Source: Campylobacterota bacterium
GTDB lineage: Bacteria > Campylobacterota > Campylobacteria > Campylobacterales > Sulfurovaceae
Direction of reading: 5' to 3'
Length of the DNA: 22,720 nucleotides
NCBI GenBank assembly: GCA_013153675.1
Contig: JAADEA010000069.1
Span: 1-22,720 of the forward strand
The notes under the pieces were generated by a model. That model worked only from the letters and a program-made list of their open reading frames with translations, was not told the origin of the DNA and made no database searches. Positions 13,709-21,363 of the stretch are shown piece after piece. Made by a program: the position numbers and the translations under genes. The number at the start of each line of letters is the position of its first letter. The stretch's first letter is position 1.

Positions 13709-13711
13709 GGA

Positions 13712-13906
13712 TTACTTAACAATCATTTCAAGTATCTCTTTTTTATCAACTTTAGATACATATTTTGGTTTTCTCATTTTTCTGTGATGTTTTCCATCTA
13801 CTTTTGTTAAGATGTGGCTTCTAAAAGCAGTACCTCTTTTAATTTTCCCACTCTTTTTTATTCTAAAGCGCTTTAGTGCACCTTTTACACTTTTCATTTT
13901 AGGCAT
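13712..13906 (-). CDS. rpmI: 50S ribosomal protein L35
   Basis: L35 (64 residues), small basic large-subunit protein. PKMKSVKGALKRFRIKKSGK, then RGTAFRSHILTK and the RKMRKPKYVSKVDKKEI tail are typical. ATG with AAAGGAAAG upstream. A TAAAAT -10 (minus strand, 13957-13952) lies 46 bases upstream, so rpmI-rplT likely have their own promoter downstream of the PP-loop gene. Confidence 0.97.
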   Translation of the reverse strand: MPKMKSVKGALKRFRIKKSGKIKRGTAFRSHILTKVDGKHHRKMRKPKYVSKVDKKEILEMIVK

Positions 13907-13951
13907 TGAACTTTCCTTTTTTAAAAGTTTCCCATAGAGATAGAAGGGGCA

Positions 13952-13957
13952 ATTTTA
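13952..13957 (-). promoter_or_regulatory. -10 box of rpmI-rplT
   Basis: Minus-strand TAAAAT in the context AGGTAAAATTG, in the 62-base gap between the PP-loop gene and rpmI. No good -35 is visible. Confidence 0.4.
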
Positions 13958-13968
13958 CCTAAAAAATC

Positions 13969-14952
13969 TTAAAAAGCATTAAAGAAATATTTTTGTGCCT
14001 CTTTTTTAGATTCAAATGGGCTTAATTTAAATTTATATCCACTAATCTCTATTTCATAGAGTTGATTTATATCACTTTTTCCATAAGTAAGAGCTATTTT
14101 TGCTCCAAGTTCTAAATCTTTTAGGGAAGCATTTTTAGAAATTAGAGAAAATGGTCCTTTAATAGGAAGAGAAAAAGGGATATATTTAGATACCTCTATC
14201 TTTTTTAGAGCTATATTATCTTCTAAGTCTCTTCCTACTATTAACTTTGCCCCATCTGGTAATCTAAAATGTCTGCCATATTTTAATATCTCAATATCTT
14301 CACTTTCAAATTTATCATATTTAATAAATTCTCTTAATTTAGCACTATATATAGGCTCAGTTAATAAACATCCTCCAGCAGGAGATTCAAAATCTTCCCA
14401 GCCAAACTCTTTTGCCATTTGTAACTGTCTGCTTCTATTTCGTCCTTTTATATCAAGGAGTTTTTCTCTATCTACCCACCCCTTTAGCTCTGGAGTGGTA
14501 GGAGGCAATAATTTGGCACTAAGCGGTCTTAAAATTAAATTCTCTTTATCTGTAGTTAACTCTTTTACATAATCTAAAGCCTCCCTTCTTTGACTCATAG
14601 GGCGTTGTCCTACTACTTCTCCTGTAATTAAAAATGAAGCATTTAGCTCTTTTCTCATTAAATTTGCTATTTTAAACATATATCCATGGCAATCTATACA
14701 TGGATTAAAGTTTTTTCCATATCCATATTTTGGGTTAAATAAAATATCTTGAATATATTTTTCTCTCACATCTACCACCTTTAAAGTAGCACCAGCCATC
14801 TTGGCTCTTTTAGATAGTTGATCTTCTATCTCTTTTCTACTTCCAAAGCCTGTTTTTATATGTAAGGCTACTACATCAATTCCTTGTTGAGTAATTAATT
14901 TTATTGCAAGCATACTATCAAGTCCACCGCTAAATAGTGAAATCGCTCTCAT
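13969..14952 (-). CDS. PP-loop ATPase, MnmA/ThiI-like tRNA-thiolation family
   Basis: A 327-residue protein with an N-terminal PP-loop ATP pyrophosphatase domain: SGGLDS at 8-13 and the MnmA-like NPCIDCH (C85, C88). GGWEDFESPAGGCLLTEP-type sequence holds a third cysteine, C195. The cysteine pair and C195 are the sort used to carry sulfur or an Fe-S cluster in tRNA thiolation enzymes. The C-terminal 100 residues (KYGRHFRLPDGAKLIVGRD and onward) match the extra NFACT-R/DUF814-like domain found with this subfamily. It is often annotated as MnmA- or ThiI-like; the modified base is not decided. Its ATG overlaps the dnaG 3' end by 23 bases, so the two are cotranscribed. Confidence 0.78.
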   Translation of the reverse strand: MRAISLFSGGLDSMLAIKLITQQGIDVVALHIKTGFGSRKEIEDQLSKRAKMAGATLKVVDVREKYIQDILFNPKYGYGKNFNPCIDCHGYMFKIANLMRKELNASFLITGEVVGQRPMSQRREALDYVKELTTDKENLILRPLSAKLLPPTTPELKGWVDREKLLDIKGRNRSRQLQMAKEFGWEDFESPAGGCLLTEPIYSAKLREFIKYDKFESEDIEILKYGRHFRLPDGAKLIVGRDLEDNIALKKIEVSKYIPFSLPIKGPFSLISKNASLKDLELGAKIALTYGKSDINQLYEIEISGYKFKLSPFESKKEAQKYFFNAF

Positions 14953-16585
14953 ATGGTACTAACTCTCCTTTTTTAATTCTGGGTATTATATCGCTTTTTA
15001 TTTTTCTAATTAAAAAGCTCTTTTTATTAAAGGGAATAGTTTTATCTTCAATTAGCTCTTTTAATCTCTCTTTGTAAAATCTCTCTAAAATTGCTAATAG
15101 AAGCTTTTCTATCTCCTTATCATTTAAAGGTACAATAGATTCATCAATTAATATCTCTCTAACTTTTGGATCATCTAAATTATTTGCCAAAATAGCTTCA
15201 AAAGTTGCTTGATACTCTTTTAACATAACTGGAGAGAGAATATCTAATACCTCATCTATTAAAGATCTATTTAAAAGAAGTGTTTTTAATAGAGCTTCAA
15301 TTGCTGGATCTTTAAACTCCTCTTTAAAATCATCTCTTCTTATCTCTTTTTTAGATAAAAAAAACTTTTTTGGCACTTTTAATAAAGATGCTGCTTTATC
15401 AATAAAACTCTCTTGAATAATTGGTGATAGAGTATTTAAAAAACTCTTTACTTCTCTAAAAGCTCTCTCTTTTTCATGAGGAGATTTTATATTAAAACTT
15501 TTTATAATAGTCTCTAAAACAAAAGATACTAAATCTTCTCCCTCCCTTAATAGCTCAAATAGTTCTTGAAGTCTATCTTGTGATACTAAATCTGCAGGAT
15601 CACTTCCATTTGGAAATAAAACAACTTTTCCCTCAAAATTGTGAGCACAAAGCATTTTAGCTGCTTTAAAGGCAGCATTAATTCCAGCTTCATCTCCATC
15701 ATATGCAAGAGTGATTTTTGGTTCTCCTTTTCTTAAAAGAGGTAGATGGTCTTTTGTTAGGGCTGTACCAAGGGTTGCCACACTATTTTTAATTCCAGCT
15801 TGATGAAGCATTACTACATCCATATAACCCTCTGTAACAATTATCTCTTTTTTTCTATATATGTGCTCTTTAGCCAAGTGGTATCCATAAAGAACTCTTG
15901 ATTTATTAAATAGTTTTGTTTGGGGAGAGTTTATATATTTTGCTGGATGGTTAGTAATTGTTCTTCCTCCAAAACCTATTAGACGATTTGTAGGTGAAAA
16001 GATTGGAAATATTACTCTCTCAATCAATCTGGCATAATATCTATCTTGAGAATCTTTTGCCAATATCCCTGCTTCTAATGCTTTTTGCAAAGGGATATGA
16101 TTTGATTTTAAAAAGTAGATTAATTCATTAGATGAGGGAGCATAACCTATCTCAAATTTTTCAATAGAATTTTCATTTATGCCTCTTTTTAGAAGATACT
16201 CTTTTGCTCTTTTATTTTTGTCTAAATTCTCTTTATAAAATTTTAATGTAATCTCTAAAGCTCTTTCTAAAATTGAATAAGAGCCATCTCCTTTAACAAA
16301 TTGCAGCTCTATATTATACTCTTTTGCCAATTTTATAATTGCTTCTTGATATGAGAGATGCTCAATCTCCATTACAAACTTTATAGCATCTCCCCCTTTG
16401 TGACAACCAAAACAGTGAAATATCTGTTTTGTAGGGCTTACTACAAAGCTTGGAGTTTTTTCTTCATGAAAAGGGCAAAGCGCCTTATAGTTTGCTCCAG
16501 CCCTTTTTAATTCTATATAATTTCCAATAACATCTACTATATCAATTGTGCTTTTTAATTTTTCTATTGAGGCGTTATCAATCAT
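14930..16585 (-). CDS. dnaG: DNA primase
   Basis: DnaG (551 residues) makes RNA primers at the replication fork. The N-terminal CHC2 zinc finger has C37, H40, C58 and C61 (CPFHEEKTPSF, HCFGCHKGGD). The catalytic core with RVIFPIFSPTNRLIGFGGR is followed by the TOPRIM domain: E252 in IVTEGYMDV, then AYDGDEAG with D296 and D298. The C-terminal 200 residues are the helicase-binding region, divergent as usual. The start MIDNASIEKLKSTIDIVDVI fits other Campylobacterota primases. No ribosome binding site precedes the ATG, and a TATAAT ends 7 bases before it, so the mRNA is probably leaderless. The PP-loop gene overlaps its end. Confidence 0.97.
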   Translation of the reverse strand: MIDNASIEKLKSTIDIVDVIGNYIELKRAGANYKALCPFHEEKTPSFVVSPTKQIFHCFGCHKGGDAIKFVMEIEHLSYQEAIIKLAKEYNIELQFVKGDGSYSILERALEITLKFYKENLDKNKRAKEYLLKRGINENSIEKFEIGYAPSSNELIYFLKSNHIPLQKALEAGILAKDSQDRYYARLIERVIFPIFSPTNRLIGFGGRTITNHPAKYINSPQTKLFNKSRVLYGYHLAKEHIYRKKEIIVTEGYMDVVMLHQAGIKNSVATLGTALTKDHLPLLRKGEPKITLAYDGDEAGINAAFKAAKMLCAHNFEGKVVLFPNGSDPADLVSQDRLQELFELLREGEDLVSFVLETIIKSFNIKSPHEKERAFREVKSFLNTLSPIIQESFIDKAASLLKVPKKFFLSKKEIRRDDFKEEFKDPAIEALLKTLLLNRSLIDEVLDILSPVMLKEYQATFEAILANNLDDPKVREILIDESIVPLNDKEIEKLLLAILERFYKERLKELIEDKTIPFNKKSFLIRKIKSDIIPRIKKGELVPYESDFTI

Positions 16586-16591
16586 GGCAAG

Positions 16592-16600
16592 ATTATAGCA
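16592..16600 (-). promoter_or_regulatory. dnaG extended -10 promoter (leaderless start)
   Basis: Minus strand TGC-TATAAT (16600-16592) is a consensus extended -10. Six bases (CTTGCC) separate it from the dnaG ATG, so the expected +1 is the A of the ATG. No Shine-Dalgarno is possible in such a transcript. Confidence 0.6.
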
Positions 16601-16616
16601 GATATTTATAGATTTG

Positions 16617-16625
16617 TGTTATACT
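16617..16625 (+). promoter_or_regulatory. Extended -10 promoter of the DUF937 gene
   Basis: TGT-TATACT (16617-16625), back to back with the dnaG promoter (the -10 boxes are 22 bases apart). The start site near 16632 lies downstream of the TTG at 16614, showing that this TTG is not the translation start. Confidence 0.5.
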
Positions 16626-16646
16626 ACAAATAAAAAGGAGAAGAGA

Positions 16647-17090
16647 ATGGATTTTAGTGACCTTTTAAAACTTGGTGCTTCCGTAATTCAAAATAATGAT
16701 GATGAATCTACTTCAAATTTAGATCTTGATTCAATAAGTGATGCGCTTGGATCTATATTTAATTCAGAAAATGGCTTTGATCTATCAAATATTGTATCTA
16801 AATTAAATGATAGTAATTTAGGTGATATTATATCTTCATGGATAGGAGATGGAGAGAATAAAGCAATAGACCCAGAGCAGGTAACTGAGCTTTTAGATAG
16901 TGAAAAGATTGAAGAGTTTGCTCAAAAATTAGGAATAGATTTTGATAGTGCAAAAAAAGCTTTAGCAGATGCCCTACCTCAAGTAGTAGATAAAGCCACT
17001 TCAGAAGATAGTAATTTGCTTGGAGATATTTTAGATAAAGTAGGTGGAGTAGAGGGTGTATTAAATATGGCTAAAAAATTTTTTGGCTAA
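16647..17090 (+). CDS. YidB/DUF937 family protein
   Basis: A 147-residue acidic protein of the DUF937 (YidB-like) family. The central GDIISSWIGDGENKAIDPEQVTELL (split here: GDIISSWIGDGENKAI, then DPEQVTELL) is the family hallmark, followed by AQKLGIDFDSAKKALADALPQVVDKAT and a C-terminal helix. No signal peptide or membrane segment, so cytoplasmic. Function is not established for the family. The ATG at 16647 is chosen over an in-frame TTG at 16614 because AAGGAG lies 5 bases... upstream at 16635-16640 and the TTG is inside the promoter. It is single; a hairpin follows its stop. Confidence 0.85.
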   Translation: MDFSDLLKLGASVIQNNDDESTSNLDLDSISDALGSIFNSENGFDLSNIVSKLNDSNLGDIISSWIGDGENKAIDPEQVTELLDSEKIEEFAQKLGIDFDSAKKALADALPQVVDKATSEDSNLLGDILDKVGGVEGVLNMAKKFFG

Positions 17091-17116
17091 GGGAGGAAAT
17101 AAATCTCTCCTTGGCT
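17085..17116 (+). terminator. Hairpin after the DUF937 gene
   Basis: GGCTAAGG-GAG (17085-17095) pairs with CTC-(T)-CCTTGGCT (17105-17116) with one bulged T and two G-T pairs. The left arm holds the stop codon. No T-run follows, and the right end touches the next promoter's -10. Confidence 0.4.
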
Positions 17117-17121
17117 ATAAT
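17116..17121 (+). promoter_or_regulatory. -10 box of the TPR-rnhA-rnc-aroC operon
   Basis: TATAAT (17116-17121), 22 bases before the TTG start of the TPR gene. It probably drives the following six tightly packed genes. Confidence 0.45.
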
Positions 17122-17143
17122 GCCATTAAAAAGGATATAGCAG

Positions 17144-18175
17144 TTGGAGAGTTTGCTTCCCTCATATGATGATCCTATATTTTCAATTTTACTTTTAATA
17201 TTTCTCTCTTTTTTAATCTCTATTATAACTTATGGTTGGAATCTTTATAAAAGTGATCAAGAAAAAAAGAGGCTTATTAAATTTTTAGAAAAATTTGATG
17301 TAAAAAATGTCTCTTTTGATATTGATAAATTAAATTATGATCCAATTTTAAAAGAGCCATTAATTGCTTTGGCTAAATCTTTTGCAAAGAGAGGGAACTA
17401 CTCTGATAGTCTAAAAATCTATAAATATTTAATTAAGCATACAAAAGATAGCACTCTTTTAAAGGAGATAGGAGATCTATATCTAAATGCAGGTTTTTTA
17501 AAAAGAGCTCAAGATATCTATTTAGAGATTTTATCAAAAGAACCCAGAAGAAAAGATATTTTATACTCTTTAGAGTTAATATATGAAAGATTATATGATT
17601 TTGAAAATGCAAAAGATGTAATTAGAGTCCTTTCTAATTTAAAAGAAGATACTAAAGAGTTAGCTTTAGCAGTTAGATTTTTAGAGATTAAAACATCTCT
17701 TGAATCTATTGATAAAAAAAGTCAAAAGATGCTATCTTTATTAAAAGAGAACAATCTTAATCTATATAGATATATTTTAGAGTGGCTCTTTAAAAATAAT
17801 CCTCATTTAGCATGGAAAGAGTTTAAAGTAGAAAGATTTAATGAAGTAATTGATATTTTATGGAATCTTTCTAACTCCCAGATATCTTTAGATATAATTT
17901 TGCGCAATGATATCTTAAAGAGGCTATATTTTATTAAAGGTTATATAAAAGAGGGTTCTAATAGAAAAAGTGGAAATTTTTATATAGATCTTTTATATAG
18001 TGCAAAAGTAGCTAATGAAGATAGTGCAGATTTGGAGTTTTCTTACTTTTGTCCAAAATGTAAATTACATTTTCCAATAGCTTCTTTAAGATGTCCAAAT
18101 TGTCATAATATTGGAATGAAAGTTGAGGTTAAAATTGAGCAAAAGAGAGAAAAAAGCGATCAAACTCTATTGTGA
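17144..18175 (+). CDS. LapB-like membrane-anchored TPR protein with zinc ribbon
   Basis: A 343-residue protein with an N-terminal membrane segment (about 11-31), a TPR-like helical repeat region (about 50-290; NYSDSLKIYKYLIKH, RAQDIYLEILSKEP), and a C-terminal metal-binding knuckle pair C303-x2-C306 and C317-x2-C320 (CPKCKLHFPIASLRCPNC). Anchor, TPR and rubredoxin-like end are the layout of LapB (YciM), which in gammaproteobacteria controls LpxC turnover through FtsH. Whether it does so here is inference. The start is TTG at 17144 with AAAAAGG upstream; no in-frame ATG occurs before the membrane segment. rnhA starts inside its 3' end. Heads the operon with rnhA, rnc and aroC. Confidence 0.75.
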   Translation: MESLLPSYDDPIFSILLLIFLSFLISIITYGWNLYKSDQEKKRLIKFLEKFDVKNVSFDIDKLNYDPILKEPLIALAKSFAKRGNYSDSLKIYKYLIKHTKDSTLLKEIGDLYLNAGFLKRAQDIYLEILSKEPRRKDILYSLELIYERLYDFENAKDVIRVLSNLKEDTKELALAVRFLEIKTSLESIDKKSQKMLSLLKENNLNLYRYILEWLFKNNPHLAWKEFKVERFNEVIDILWNLSNSQISLDIILRNDILKRLYFIKGYIKEGSNRKSGNFYIDLLYSAKVANEDSADLEFSYFCPKCKLHFPIASLRCPNCHNIGMKVEVKIEQKREKSDQTLL

Positions 18176-18578
18176 TGGCTCCTCCCTTGGAAATCCTGGT
18201 GCTGGTGGATGGGGAGTAATTTTAGAGTATAAAGGAGTAAAAAAAGAGTTTAGTGGTGGAGTAAAGAGTGCTACTAATAACCAAATGGAGTTGCAAGCTG
18301 TAATAGAAGGGTTAAAAAGATTAAAAGAGCCTTGCAAGGTAGAGATAGTGACAGATAGTCAATATATTGCCAACTCTATTAATGATTGGCTTTATAAATG
18401 GATAGCTAAAGGTTTTAAGGGGGTTAAAAATAAAGAGTTATGGGAAGAGTATTTAAGAGTTTCAAAAGATCATGATATAAAAGCTATTTGGGTAAGAGGG
18501 CATAATGGACATGTTGAAAATGAAAGGTGTGACTATTTGGCAAAAAAGGAAGCTATTAAATTTAAGGAGCATTCATGA
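18135..18578 (+). CDS. rnhA: Ribonuclease HI
   Basis: RNase HI (147 residues from the TTG at 18135) degrades RNA in RNA-DNA hybrids. Catalytic carboxylates are visible: Asp in [18 protein letters not shown], Glu in [13 protein letters not shown], Asp in VTDSQYI, and Asp in [19 protein letters not shown] supplies the usual His. The frame is also open to a TTG at 18123, but TTGAGG lies 6 bases before 18135 and the shorter form fits the family better. The gene begins 41 bases inside the TPR gene and ends in an ATGA overlap with rnc. The window therefore holds both RNase H types (rnhB is at 6499). Confidence 0.93.
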   Translation: MSKREKKAIKLYCDGSSLGNPGAGGWGVILEYKGVKKEFSGGVKSATNNQMELQAVIEGLKRLKEPCKVEIVTDSQYIANSINDWLYKWIAKGFKGVKNKELWEEYLRVSKDHDIKAIWVRGHNGHVENERCDYLAKKEAIKFKEHS

Positions 18579-19255
18579 GTGCTATTGAGGAGTTGGAAGA
18601 GAAGATTGGGTATAGCTTTAAAGAGAAGGGATTATTAATTGAAGCTTTAACCCATAAAAGCTATAAAAAGCCATATAATAATGAGAGGTTAGAGTTTTTA
18701 GGGGATGCGGTATTAGATTTGATTATAGGAGAGTATCTTTTTAAAAAATTTCCAAAGAGTGATGAGGGGATCTTATCAAAAATGAGAGCTTCATTAGTTA
18801 ATGAAAATGGATTTGCTCTATTGGCAAAATCTATACAGTTAGGAGATTTTCTTCTTTTATCTCCAGCTGAAGAGAATAATAATGGTAGAGAAAAGAGCTC
18901 TCTTTTATCAAATGCTTTTGAAGCATTAATGGGCGCTATCTATTTAGAGGCTGGATTAGAGAAAGTAAGAGAGATAGTCTATAAATTATTAGAGCAAAAT
19001 TATCCAAAAATCGATTTAGATACTCTATGTAGAGATTTTAAGACCTCTTTACAAGAGTTGACTCAAGCAAACTTTGGAACAACGCCTGAGTATGTCTTAT
19101 TAGGTACAAAGGGACCAGATCATAAAAAAGAGTTTAATGTTGCAGTAAAATTAAATGGTGAGACTTTAGCAACTGCTGTTGGAAAGAGTAAAAAACAAGC
19201 CCAACAAAAAGCGGCTGAAATTGCTTATAAAAAACTTCAAGAAGAGGTAAAATGA
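18575..19255 (+). CDS. rnc: Ribonuclease III
   Basis: RNase III (226 residues) cuts double-stranded RNA, including rRNA precursors. The signature [21 protein letters not shown] is at 36-56 (shown in part: [14 protein letters not shown]), with the second acidic set in [13 protein letters not shown]. The C-terminal double-stranded-RNA-binding domain (about 152-225) has [16 protein letters not shown] and [23 protein letters not shown] overlaps with rnhA and aroC at both ends show tight coupling. rnc-aroC order is common in Campylobacterota. Confidence 0.97.
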   Translation: MSAIEELEEKIGYSFKEKGLLIEALTHKSYKKPYNNERLEFLGDAVLDLIIGEYLFKKFPKSDEGILSKMRASLVNENGFALLAKSIQLGDFLLLSPAEENNNGREKSSLLSNAFEALMGAIYLEAGLEKVREIVYKLLEQNYPKIDLDTLCRDFKTSLQELTQANFGTTPEYVLLGTKGPDHKKEFNVAVKLNGETLATAVGKSKKQAQQKAAEIAYKKLQEEVK

Positions 19256-20337
19256 ATAGTTTTGGAATAAGATTTAAATTTACAACTTTTGGTGAATCCC
19301 ATGGTAAGGCAATAGGAGTTGTAGTAGATGGTGTACCAGCTGGTTTGGCAATTGATGAATCTTTTATTCAAAGAGAGCTTAATAGAAGAAGACCAGGTCA
19401 AAATGAGTTTGCAACAAAAAGAAAAGAGGATGATAAAGTAGAGATACTATCTGGAGTTTTTGAGGGTATATCTACCGGAACTCCTATTGGAATGGTTATT
19501 TATAATAAAGATCAAAAGAGTAAAGATTATTCAAAAATAAAAGATATATTTAGACCAGCTCATGCAGATTATACCTATTGGCATAAATATGGAATAAGAG
19601 ATTATAGGGGTGGAGGGAGAAGTAGTGCAAGAGAGACTGCAGCAAGAGTTGCAGCTGGTGCTATTGCAAAACTTTTATTAAAAGAGATTGGTATTGAGCT
19701 CTTTGGTGGATTATTTAAAGTTGGAGAGTTGGAAATAAAAGATTTTGACTTTGAATATGCAAGAAGAAGCGATATTTTTGCTTTGGATAAAGAGATGGAA
19801 AAAAAGATCAAAGAAAAGATCAAAGAGACAAAAAAGAGTGGTGACTCTTTAGGGGGAGGGGTTGTAGTAGTTGCAAAAGGGGTTCCTGTTGGTCTTGGTG
19901 AACCAATATACTATAAATTAGATGCAATATTGGCTTCAGCTATTATGAGTATTAATGGAGTAAAGGCAGTAGAAATAGGGGAAGGGAGCAATGTAGCTAA
20001 CTTAAAGGGAAGTCAAAATAATGATGAAATCTCTTCTAATGGCTTTTTGAGTAATAGAAGTGGAGGTATTTTAGGAGGTATTAGTAACTCTCAAGATATA
20101 GTTGTAAAGTGTTATTTTAAACCTACTCCTTCTATTTATAAAGAACAAAAGACCATTAATATAAAAAATAAAGATGTAAATTTCAAAATAGAAGGAAGAC
20201 ATGATCCTATTATTGCAGTAAGAGGAGTAGTAGTAGCAGAAGCGATGATGGCACTTGTATTGGCAGATATGGTGCTTTTAAATCTATCTTCAAAAATGGA
20301 TTATCTAAAGAGAATCTATAAGGAGGGTAGAGATTAA
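19252..20337 (+). CDS. aroC: Chorismate synthase
   Basis: AroC (361 residues) makes chorismate from EPSP, the last shikimate step, using reduced FMN. Family motifs are [18 protein letters not shown] (about 14-31), [55 protein letters not shown] and the C-terminal [17 protein letters not shown]. Length is normal. ATGA overlap with rnc. The stop TAA at 20335-20337 overlaps the likely AUU start of the DUF445 gene, and the last codons supply that gene's AAGGAGG ribosome binding site. Confidence 0.98.
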   Translation: MNSFGIRFKFTTFGESHGKAIGVVVDGVPAGLAIDESFIQRELNRRRPGQNEFATKRKEDDKVEILSGVFEGISTGTPIGMVIYNKDQKSKDYSKIKDIFRPAHADYTYWHKYGIRDYRGGGRSSARETAARVAAGAIAKLLLKEIGIELFGGLFKVGELEIKDFDFEYARRSDIFALDKEMEKKIKEKIKETKKSGDSLGGGVVVVAKGVPVGLGEPIYYKLDAILASAIMSINGVKAVEIGEGSNVANLKGSQNNDEISSNGFLSNRSGGILGGISNSQDIVVKCYFKPTPSIYKEQKTINIKNKDVNFKIEGRHDPIIAVRGVVVAEAMMALVLADMVLLNLSSKMDYLKRIYKEGRD

Positions 20338-21025
20338 AAGAGTAGGATATATCTTTTTTGTTTTACTTTTATTTTTTATTATTGGTTTAAATATTCAAGG
20401 AGAAATTGGTAAATATTTAGCATATACCTCTTTATTTGCTCTAATTGGAGCATTTACAAATGAGATAGCTATCTATATGATCTTTAATAAGATTCCATTT
20501 TTATATGGTTCTGGAATAATAGAGAAAAATTTTGAAAAATTAAAGAGTTCTTTAGAGGATTTAATTATTAATCAATTTTTTACAAAAGAGAAAATTGTGC
20601 TATTTTTAAAAGAGGAGGAGAGATTATATTTTGATAACTTTTTAGATAAGATTGATTGGGATATTGTATTTGATTTAATAAAAAGCTCTTTAATGAGTTC
20701 TAAATTGGCTACCTTGCTCTCTTTAGTTCCACAAGATGCTATTGATAGTTTAAAAGCTGAATTTGTAAAAAAGATAAAAAATGAGCTAAAAAATATAGAT
20801 GAAGATCAAAAAAAGAGTATAATTCCTATTAATGAAGAAGAGATTGCCCAAGATTTGGTAAATAGAGTTAAATTATTGGTAAGAAATAGATTAGAGGAGT
20901 TAACACCTAAAGATGTAAAAGAGATAGTTTATAAATTGATGAGAGAGCATTTAGGGTGGCTTGTTATATGGGGTGCTATTTTAGGAGCTCTAATGGGTAT
21001 TTTTAGTTTGGCTCTTCTTGATTAA
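20333..21025 (+). CDS. DUF445 family membrane protein, probable AUU start
   Basis: A 230-residue inner-membrane protein of the DUF445 family (function not established). The frame is open upstream of the first ATG (20477) through a membrane segment (GYIFFVLLLFFIIGLNI, 5-21) and the family motif GAFTNEIAIYMIF (39-51), which an ATG start would cut in two. No ATG, GTG or TTG exists between the in-frame stop at 20306 and 20477. ATT at 20333 has AAGGAGG at 20320-20326, 6 bases upstream, overlaps the aroC stop as ATTAA, and gives a normal start [11 protein letters not shown]-terminal segment GWLVIWGAILGALMGI is the second anchor. AUU initiation is inferred; a sequence error at this codon is the alternative. 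Confidence 0.8.
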   Translation: MKRVGYIFFVLLLFFIIGLNIQGEIGKYLAYTSLFALIGAFTNEIAIYMIFNKIPFLYGSGIIEKNFEKLKSSLEDLIINQFFTKEKIVLFLKEEERLYFDNFLDKIDWDIVFDLIKSSLMSSKLATLLSLVPQDAIDSLKAEFVKKIKNELKNIDEDQKKSIIPINEEEIAQDLVNRVKLLVRNRLEELTPKDVKEIVYKLMREHLGWLVIWGAILGALMGIFSLALLD

Positions 21026-21038
21026 ATAGGAGTTTTAT

Positions 21039-21302
21039 ATGAAGTATATCTATTTTGGGATATTTTTAGTAATATCTTTATTTACAGCTTTAGTCTATTT
21101 TGATAAGAGCCCTCTTAGTTATTTTCCATCTTTTGGAGATAAAAATAAAAGTAAAAGATTTGTAATTATTAAAAAAGTTGATGAGTTAAAAGAGAGAGAA
21201 AAATATCAAAAAGATAAAGAAGAGACTACTACCCAAAATGGGAATTTAAAAACTAAAGAGAAGTTTAAGAAATTAGATTTAAAAAATCTTCCACGGATGT
21301 AG
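21039..21302 (+). CDS. Small membrane-anchored protein, unknown function
   Basis: An 87-residue protein I do not recognise. Residues 4-20 are one membrane segment (IYFGIFLVISLFTALVY), followed by a short hydrophobic stretch and a highly charged Lys/Glu tail (about 36-87), probably a bitopic protein with the tail in the periplasm or cytoplasm. Starts 13 bases after the DUF445 stop, so it is probably the operon's last gene. ATG with TAGGAG upstream. Confidence 0.65.
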   Translation: MKYIYFGIFLVISLFTALVYFDKSPLSYFPSFGDKNKSKRFVIIKKVDELKEREKYQKDKEETTTQNGNLKTKEKFKKLDLKNLPRM

Positions 21303-21315
21303 AGAAGCTTTTTTT
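21281..21315 (+). terminator. Possible terminator after the small membrane gene
   Basis: AAAAAA-T-CTTC (21281-21291) pairs with GAAG-C-TTTTTT (21304-21314), one mismatch, 12-base loop, ending in a run of seven T. The stop codon is in the loop. It merges into the next promoter. Confidence 0.4.
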
Positions 21316-21341
21316 GATATACTTTAGGTTATATTTATAAT
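21314..21341 (+). promoter_or_regulatory. Promoter of the L,D-transpeptidase gene
   Basis: TTGATA (21314-21319), 16 bases, TATAAT (21336-21341), the best sigma-70 match in the window. The start near 21348 gives a short leader with AAGG before the ATG at 21364. Confidence 0.65.
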
Positions 21342-21363
21342 AAATTTTTATAAGGCTACAAAG

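Noticed and set aside
19602..19823. Minus-strand open frame inside aroC
   Set aside because: Lies fully in a confident gene and is Ser/Leu/Pro rich with no start signal.
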